Source: an uncultured Kordia sp. (GTDB lineage: Bacteria; Bacteroidota; Bacteroidia; Flavobacteriales; Flavobacteriaceae). From it: 64,000 nt of DNA. Below the pieces are notes generated by a model. It searched no databases and was not told the origin of the DNA. It saw nothing but the letters and a program-made list of their open reading frames with translations. Of this stretch, positions 59,516 through 64,000 are shown piece after piece. How positions within the stretch are numbered: position 1 is the first letter of the stretch; the number at the start of each line of letters is the position of its first letter. The position numbers and the translations under genes were made by a program. Location: positions 434,001 to 498,000 of the forward strand of contig NZ_CANLEA010000001.1 of assembly GCF_947489565.1 (NCBI RefSeq). Direction: 5' to 3'.

Positions 59516-59626
59516 ATGTTAGAAAAACTTATACAGTACAAGATCAAAAATCTTAAAGTAATTCGTGGAGGACTCGATGCAACACGTCCAACAAATAAGC
59601 CTCCTAAACCACCTGTAGGAATCTAA
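59516..59626 (+). CDS. GG-leader peptide precursor 4 with proline-rich core
   Basis: 36 residues: leader MLEKLIQYKIKNLKVIRGG and core LDATRPTNKPPKPPVGI. The core is basic and has five prolines, unlike the other three, so the four peptides share leaders but not cores, as expected of precursor families under diversifying use. The gene ends at a terminator 32 bases downstream. No Cys, so proline-rich antimicrobial or signalling roles are possible; nothing decides. Confidence 0.6.
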   Translation: MLEKLIQYKIKNLKVIRGGLDATRPTNKPPKPPVGI

Positions 59627-59657
59627 TTTTCATGTAATACTTACGTAGATGTATGAT

Positions 59658-59688
59658 AATCTATCTGAATTTCAGGTAGATTTTTTTT
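59658..59688 (+). terminator. Intrinsic terminator after peptide gene 4
   Basis: AATCTATCTGA and TCAGGTAGATT pair (one G-T wobble) around ATT, followed by eight T. It closes the peptide gene region. Confidence 0.85.
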
Positions 59689-59751
59689 AGCTTGATTCAA
59701 ACAGTTTAGACTGAAAATTATATTTATATCGTTCATAAAAGTACTGTTGTT

Positions 59752-59785
59752 TTTGTTTTTTAATGATGGCAAATTTGTAGTTTTG
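59752..59785 (+). promoter_or_regulatory. Promoter of the isoaspartyl peptidase gene
   Basis: TTTG (59752-59755), 22 bases, TAGTTTTG (59778-59785): a full -7 consensus with a spacer slightly longer than usual. Transcription would start near 59790, 17 bases before the ATG at 59807. Confidence 0.55.
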
Positions 59786-59806
59786 CTTCATTAAATAAAA
59801 AGCGAA

Positions 59807-60742
59807 ATGCAAACGATCTCAATTGCCATTCACGGAGGCGCAGGAACTTTAGTAAAAGGAATGATGACGCCTGAATTAGAAATTCAGTACAAAGCTGCTT
59901 TGCAAAAAGCTTTGGATGCAGGTTATGAATTGCTAGAAGCAGGAAAATCTTCTGTAGAAGCTGTAGAAGAAGCGGTAAAATTATTAGAAGATTCACACTT
60001 GTTCAATGCTGGAAAAGGAAGTGTGTTTACTGCTGAAGGAACACACGAAATGGACGCAGCTATCATGGAAGGGAAAACCTTAAATGCAGGTGCCGTTTCT
60101 TTAATTACTGGAATTAAAAATCCAGTGTCTTTAGCGCGTGACGTTATGGATAAAAGTGAGCATGTATTTATGGCAGGAGAAGGCGCTATGTTTTTTGCAA
60201 AGATGCATAATTACGAAATTGAAGATCCATCGTATTTTTACGATGAGTTAAGATACAATCAATGGCAAGAAATTAAAGGAACAGATACATTTCAGTTAGA
60301 TCATTCTCTGAAAAAAGATTCAAAATTCGGAACTGTTGGTGCCGTTGCTTGCGATCAAGATGGAAATATTGCTGCGGCAACGTCTACTGGAGGAATGACC
60401 AATAAGCGTTTTGGAAGAGTGGGCGATTCGCCAATGATTGGTGCAGGAAACTATGCAAACAACGAAACCTGTGCGGTGTCTTGTACAGGAAGTGGCGAAT
60501 ACTTCATTCGTGGAGTTGTAGCATACGATGTTTCTAGTTTGATGGAATACAAAGAATATTCACTTGAAAAAGCAGCAGATACTGTCATTAACGAACGTAT
60601 TTTAAAAATTGGTGGCGATGGCGGTTTAGTTGCTGTAGATGCCAAAGGAAATATAGCAATGCCTTTTAATACGGAAGGAATGTATCGTGCTTGTAAATCA
60701 TCAAACGGAACAGAAGAAGTGTCTATTTATAAAAACAAATAA
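59807..60742 (+). CDS. iaaA: Isoaspartyl peptidase/L-asparaginase (Ntn hydrolase)
   Basis: 311 residues, the usual length. It matures by self-cleavage at the Gly-Thr bond in KFGTVGAVACDQDGNIAA, exposing the nucleophile Thr176. Other family segments: IHGGAGTL (8-15), FNAGKGSVFT (66-75), MDAAIMEG, TSTGGMTNKRFGRVGDSPMIGAG and SCTGSGEYFIR. It hydrolyses L-asparagine and beta-aspartyl dipeptides from damaged or turned-over protein. No signal peptide, so cytoplasmic. A membrane AraC-type regulator follows 21 bases downstream. Confidence 0.95.
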   Translation: MQTISIAIHGGAGTLVKGMMTPELEIQYKAALQKALDAGYELLEAGKSSVEAVEEAVKLLEDSHLFNAGKGSVFTAEGTHEMDAAIMEGKTLNAGAVSLITGIKNPVSLARDVMDKSEHVFMAGEGAMFFAKMHNYEIEDPSYFYDELRYNQWQEIKGTDTFQLDHSLKKDSKFGTVGAVACDQDGNIAAATSTGGMTNKRFGRVGDSPMIGAGNYANNETCAVSCTGSGEYFIRGVVAYDVSSLMEYKEYSLEKAADTVINERILKIGGDGGLVAVDAKGNIAMPFNTEGMYRACKSSNGTEEVSIYKNK

Positions 60743-60763
60743 TAGTGTTTTTGGCTTGAATGT

Positions 60764-61903
60764 ATGAAACTACTCATTGACTTTATATTAATTGGAGGAA
60801 TTGTAATCAACGGATTGATTCTTCTCATATTACTAAAGTCAAAGAAAAAAGAGCTTCCCAAAAAACTATTAATCTTCTTTTTCGGAATCATATTCTTATA
60901 TATGATTCATGCGTATGCGGAAGTTCATCGTATTCGGTTTTTATACATCCTAACGTTTATTTTTAATGATACGATTGAGATTTTTGTAGGTCCGTTATTG
61001 TATGTCTATATCAAATCATTATTTGAGGATCAGAAGACGCTTTTTAGGAAAAATTGGCTTCATTTTGTACCATTAGTTCTCTACATAAGTATCATTTCTA
61101 TTCCGTTTATCATTTCTATTTTAAATAAAGAATTCATTTTTAATTACCTAAAAGTTATCAATGAAAGTAGTATGGAGTTTTTCACCATATTTGTTGTCTA
61201 CTTAATTGCGTATGCACTGTTTTCTTTGCGATTGTTTTATAAGTACAGCAAAGCCATGGAAGCAAACTTTTCTACCATTTCGGAGACAGATTTTGGTTGG
61301 GTACGGCAAATGCTAATAGGAATAATCATTGTAGCGTTTCTTGATTTATTAGGAAGCTTCTATGAAATATATGTTGGAGAAGAAGCTGTTGATACAAGTT
61401 TTATTACGCTAATATTAGTGGTTATTCTCATTGGATATTTAGGATATTATGGCATTCGGCAATCTAAAATTTTAGTGCCCGATTTTCTAATTCAAGAACC
61501 AATACAACCTTTAGAAACAACAGAAAAAAGGAAGATTGTATCTTCTGCTGAAGAAGAAATGTTTCAAGAATTGCAAACGCGATTAGAAAAAATCTTCATT
61601 TCAAACAAGCCATATTTAGATGAAGAGCTAACATTAAATAAGTTGGCACAAATGATTTCAACAACTGATAAAAAATTATCTGGATTGTTAAATCAGCATA
61701 TGAATATCACGTTTTACGACCTTGTAAATAAATACCGCGTAGCAGCTGTAAAAGAGAAATTAGCTTCAAAAGATTTTGAAAATTATACACTTTTAGGAAT
61801 AGCATACGACTGTGGATTCAAATCCAAAACAAGTTTCAATCGAATCTTCAAAAAAGAAACTGGACTTTCTCCATCGCAATACAAAAAAGCAAATTTAGGC
61901 TAA
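60764..61903 (+). CDS. Membrane-bound AraC family regulator
   Basis: 379 residues. The N-terminal 235 residues hold seven hydrophobic segments (for example LIDFILIGGIVINGLILLIL, WLHFVPLVLYISIISIPFII, LILVVILIGYLGYYGI), then a cytoplasmic linker and a C-terminal AraC double helix-turn-helix (LTLNKLAQMISTTDKKLSGL, LGIAYDCGFKSKTSFNRIFK, ETGLSPSQYKK). It probably senses a membrane or extracellular signal and regulates transcription directly from the membrane. Its start lies 21 bases after the isoaspartyl peptidase gene, so the pair may be co-transcribed; target genes could include the S41 peptidase downstream. Confidence 0.9.
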   Translation: MKLLIDFILIGGIVINGLILLILLKSKKKELPKKLLIFFFGIIFLYMIHAYAEVHRIRFLYILTFIFNDTIEIFVGPLLYVYIKSLFEDQKTLFRKNWLHFVPLVLYISIISIPFIISILNKEFIFNYLKVINESSMEFFTIFVVYLIAYALFSLRLFYKYSKAMEANFSTISETDFGWVRQMLIGIIIVAFLDLLGSFYEIYVGEEAVDTSFITLILVVILIGYLGYYGIRQSKILVPDFLIQEPIQPLETTEKRKIVSSAEEEMFQELQTRLEKIFISNKPYLDEELTLNKLAQMISTTDKKLSGLLNQHMNITFYDLVNKYRVAAVKEKLASKDFENYTLLGIAYDCGFKSKTSFNRIFKKETGLSPSQYKKANLG

Positions 61904-62005
61904 AAAATAGGTTCCAATAGAAGCATTGGGACGATTGGCACTCCGTAATACCGTTAGTTTGTGAAGAAATTATTCATCAATCACAAAAAATAAAAGAGTA
62001 TCAAC

Positions 62006-63460
62006 ATGAGAAAAATTGGAAGACTATTATTGCTAATAACGGCTATTGCATTGGTAAAATGTAAAAGCAATGCACACAAAAAAGAAAAAGCAGAAATTGA
62101 AATTGAAACAGCAAGTATCAATGGACATTGGAAGAGTATAGGCTATGGAAGAATTATAAACATCACAGATGAAATCGTGGCTTTATATGATGTAAATAGC
62201 ATTAGTTGTTTGCCTTCTGAGGAGTTTCCTAGAGAAGCTGCAGAACAAATGCTTTCAATTACTTTGAAAGAAGAAAACAAGCTGCAAGTGACAATGGGAA
62301 TTAATACATATAATTTTAATCGTTTAGAAAAAATGCCTGAATATTGTGCGCCCTTAAGTGAAGCAAAACAAAATGATCCTGTTTATAATTTTGAATCCTT
62401 ATGTCAAACTTTTACAGAGCAATACGGATATTTTAAAGAACGAAATGTAGATTGGAATGCTTTAAAAATGAAATATAAAAGCAAGGTGTCGTCAAAATCT
62501 ACTCCGTTAGAATTATATATAACACTCAAAGAAATGCTAGATGAATTGAATGATGGACATGTTGGAATTGAGCTGCCTGAAGAATTAGAAGAAGCATACG
62601 CTTTGCACAAACAAACAAAAGAAGCTGCGACAAAAAAAGGAAAAAGGAAGCGCATCGATTTTGATGAATTCAAAATGGTGCAATTAAAAAAGTATGTAAA
62701 AAATGTGAATACGTATAATTATGGATTGCTCAATTGGGGAAACATAAATGACGATGTATTATTGCTGCAAATAAACGGAATGATGCAATTTCCAAACTAC
62801 GACATTCCAAAAGATGATCCTGAAAAAGCAGAAGCATTGTTTGAGCAATATGCGGAAGAAAGCGAAAATTATACGCAAGATGAAATTGATGGAGCAACAT
62901 ATATTATGGACAAAGTTTTTCCAGACTTAGCAAAAGTGAAAACCTGTATCATTGATTTGCGATTCAATGGAGGCGGAATGGACGAAGTTGCCTTAGAAAT
63001 CTTAAGTTACTTTACCAAACAAGAAACCGCTGTTTTCTCTAAAAAAGCATATCTCAAAGAAGGAGAATTTACAGCAGTAAATACGGTACGCATTTCGCCA
63101 GCAAAAAAAGTATTTGATGGTAATATATACATTCTAACAAGTCCATTATCGGCAAGTGCTACAGAAATATTTGTACTAAGCTCTCTAAAAGCGACACCAA
63201 AAGCAATACGCGTTGGTTCGAATACGGAAGGAATTTTTTCGGACATCTTAGATAAAAAGTTACCAAACGGTTGGAATTATGGTTTGTCAAACGAAATCTA
63301 TGAAAGTATTGATGGTGTTAATTATGAAAATAGAGGAATTCCTCCACATCATCGTATTGAATATAATAGAGAAAGTGGATATACAATGGTTTCTAAACTT
63401 CAAGAAAATGCCAAAGATGAAGCTATTGAAAAAGTACTAGAGCTGTTAAAAGAAAATTAA
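62006..63460 (+). CDS. S41 family peptidase, lipoprotein
   Basis: 484 residues. A lipoprotein signal ends at C19 (LLLITAIALVKCKSNA). The C-terminal half is the S41 (tail-specific protease-like) domain: TCIIDLRFNGGGMDEVALEI, VFDGNIYILTSPLSASATEI with the catalytic Ser in SASATE, and VGSNTEGIFSDILDKKLPNG. The middle (about 125-240) resembles the helical N-terminal module of S41 peptidases (YGYFKERNVDWNALKMKYKS, LKEMLDELNDGHVGIEL). No PDZ domain is clear. It probably degrades or processes envelope proteins. It ends at a terminator (63484-63518). Confidence 0.88.
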   Translation: MRKIGRLLLLITAIALVKCKSNAHKKEKAEIEIETASINGHWKSIGYGRIINITDEIVALYDVNSISCLPSEEFPREAAEQMLSITLKEENKLQVTMGINTYNFNRLEKMPEYCAPLSEAKQNDPVYNFESLCQTFTEQYGYFKERNVDWNALKMKYKSKVSSKSTPLELYITLKEMLDELNDGHVGIELPEELEEAYALHKQTKEAATKKGKRKRIDFDEFKMVQLKKYVKNVNTYNYGLLNWGNINDDVLLLQINGMMQFPNYDIPKDDPEKAEALFEQYAEESENYTQDEIDGATYIMDKVFPDLAKVKTCIIDLRFNGGGMDEVALEILSYFTKQETAVFSKKAYLKEGEFTAVNTVRISPAKKVFDGNIYILTSPLSASATEIFVLSSLKATPKAIRVGSNTEGIFSDILDKKLPNGWNYGLSNEIYESIDGVNYENRGIPPHHRIEYNRESGYTMVSKLQENAKDEAIEKVLELLKEN

Positions 63461-63483
63461 ACACAATCGAATACATACAATTG

Positions 63484-63518
63484 GCGCTACACTAACGAAA
63501 GAAATTGTAGTGCTTTTT
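63484..63518 (+). terminator. Terminator after the S41 peptidase gene
   Basis: GCGCTACA (63484-63491) pairs with TGTAGTGC (63506-63513) in an 8-bp stem with one G-T, then TTTTTG. It lies 23 bases after the stop codon. Confidence 0.65.
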
Positions 63519-63523
63519 GTTTT

Positions 63524-64000
63524 AATCTGAGACAATTCTGCGGAAGCAAAAAATCAAGAAAGAGTAAGAAATATCTAAAAGCGTTCACATTGAGCGAAGT
63601 CGAAATGAAGCAATCTAACAATCTAAGAGGCAAAGCCGTTCTAATATCTAATAGTGCAGCGTTCTAACATCTCCTTAAAATGTGAGATGCTGAATCAAGT
63701 TCAGCATGACGTGTTGAATCTGAGACAATTCTGCGGAAGCGAAAAATAAAGAAAGAGTAAGAAAGCTCTAAAAGCGTTCACATTGAGCGAAGTCGAAATG
63801 AAGCAATCTAACAATCTAAGAGGCAAAGCCGTTCTAATATCTAATAGTGCAGCATTCTAACATCTCCTTAAAATGTGAGATGCTGAATCAAGTTCAGCAT
63901 GACGTATTGAATCTGAGACAATTCTGCGAAAGCGAAAAATAAAGAAAGAGTAAGAAATATCTAAAACACAGCAATCTAACAATCTAAGAGGCAAAGCCGT
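63524..64000. repeat. 193-bp tandem repeat, two full copies and part of a third
   Basis: Units start at 63524, 63717 and 63910 (AATCTGAGACAATTCTGCGG and near-identical), a constant period of 193 bases; the third is cut by the window end. Copies 1 and 2 differ at a handful of bases. Each contains a TTCACATTGAGCGAAGTCGA element, an AGGCAAAGCCGTTCTAA element and a palindrome GAGATGCTGAA/TTCAGCAT. The third copy lacks the TTCACATTGAGCGAAGTCGA element, with CACA in its place. This 540-base gene-free stretch after 63460 holds only the terminator and this array. Confidence 0.92.

Noticed and set aside
63524-64000. 193-bp units as a CRISPR or coding repeat
   Set aside because: The units have stops in all frames by eye, are far longer than CRISPR repeats, and consist of smaller dispersed elements.

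Overview
The window is AT-rich bacterial chromosome from the Bacteroidota, most likely a marine-type member of the Flavobacteriaceae; a Kordia-like genus is only a guess. The evidence is the ribosomal block rplM-rpsI-rpsB-tsf, promoters of the Bacteroidota type (TTTG, about 19 bases, TAnnTTTG), lipoproteins with a Cys-Ser-Ser-Asp-Asp-Asp start, a DUF5916 outer-membrane protein, GG-leader peptides and many dispersed palindromic repeats. I saw no tRNA, rRNA, CRISPR array, integrase, transposase or phage structural gene.

Layout. 1-2095 (minus) is the ribosomal block, with tsf cut by the window edge. 2.4-11 kb holds an SGNH protein and then a minus-strand run: SPASM radical SAM, B12-type radical SAM, methyltransferase, two paralogous acyltransferases, SGNH protein and TerC protein. 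11-16.8 kb holds a DUF2200 protein, a sterol-desaturase-family hydroxylase, an AraC regulator, a third SGNH protein, a Cys-cluster protein and a GT-C glycosyltransferase. 16.8-27.4 kb is an accessory stretch: a GHKL ATPase with a PD-(D/E)XK-like C-terminus, an orphan antitoxin-like gene, a methyltransferase, an Rnl2-type RNA ligase, a histidine kinase, a metallophosphatase and several lineage-specific genes, including a 56-residue one. 27.4-46 kb is a surface-glycan or lipid region: SGNH proteins, 2OG-Fe(II) oxygenase, flippase, GT4, FkbM methyltransferase, GNAT, NodB deacetylase, GT-C, GT2, three B12-type radical SAM enzymes, two methyltransferases and a nucleotidyltransferase. A small GIY-YIG nuclease gene bracketed by palindromic repeats sits inside it. 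46-54.7 kb holds a DUF5916 protein, a LuxR-type response regulator with its TPR histidine kinase, a KAP NTPase and two lipocalin-like lipoproteins. 54.8-57.6 kb is polA. 57.8-59.6 kb holds four tiny GG-leader peptide genes around a frameshifted lipoprotein. 59.8-63.5 kb holds an isoaspartyl peptidase, a membrane AraC-type regulator and an S41 peptidase. The window ends in a 193-bp tandem repeat.

How they work together. The two radical-SAM operons, the SGNH/acyltransferase pairs and the polysaccharide genes together look like a system that builds and decorates a cell-surface glycan or lipid; its product cannot be read from sequence. The best candidates for undescribed biology are the peptide cluster at 57.8-59.6 kb, the nucleotidyltransferase/radical-SAM/methyltransferase/SGNH operon at 39.4-45.9 kb, the GIY-YIG gene with its flanking palindromes, and the GHKL-nuclease fusion.
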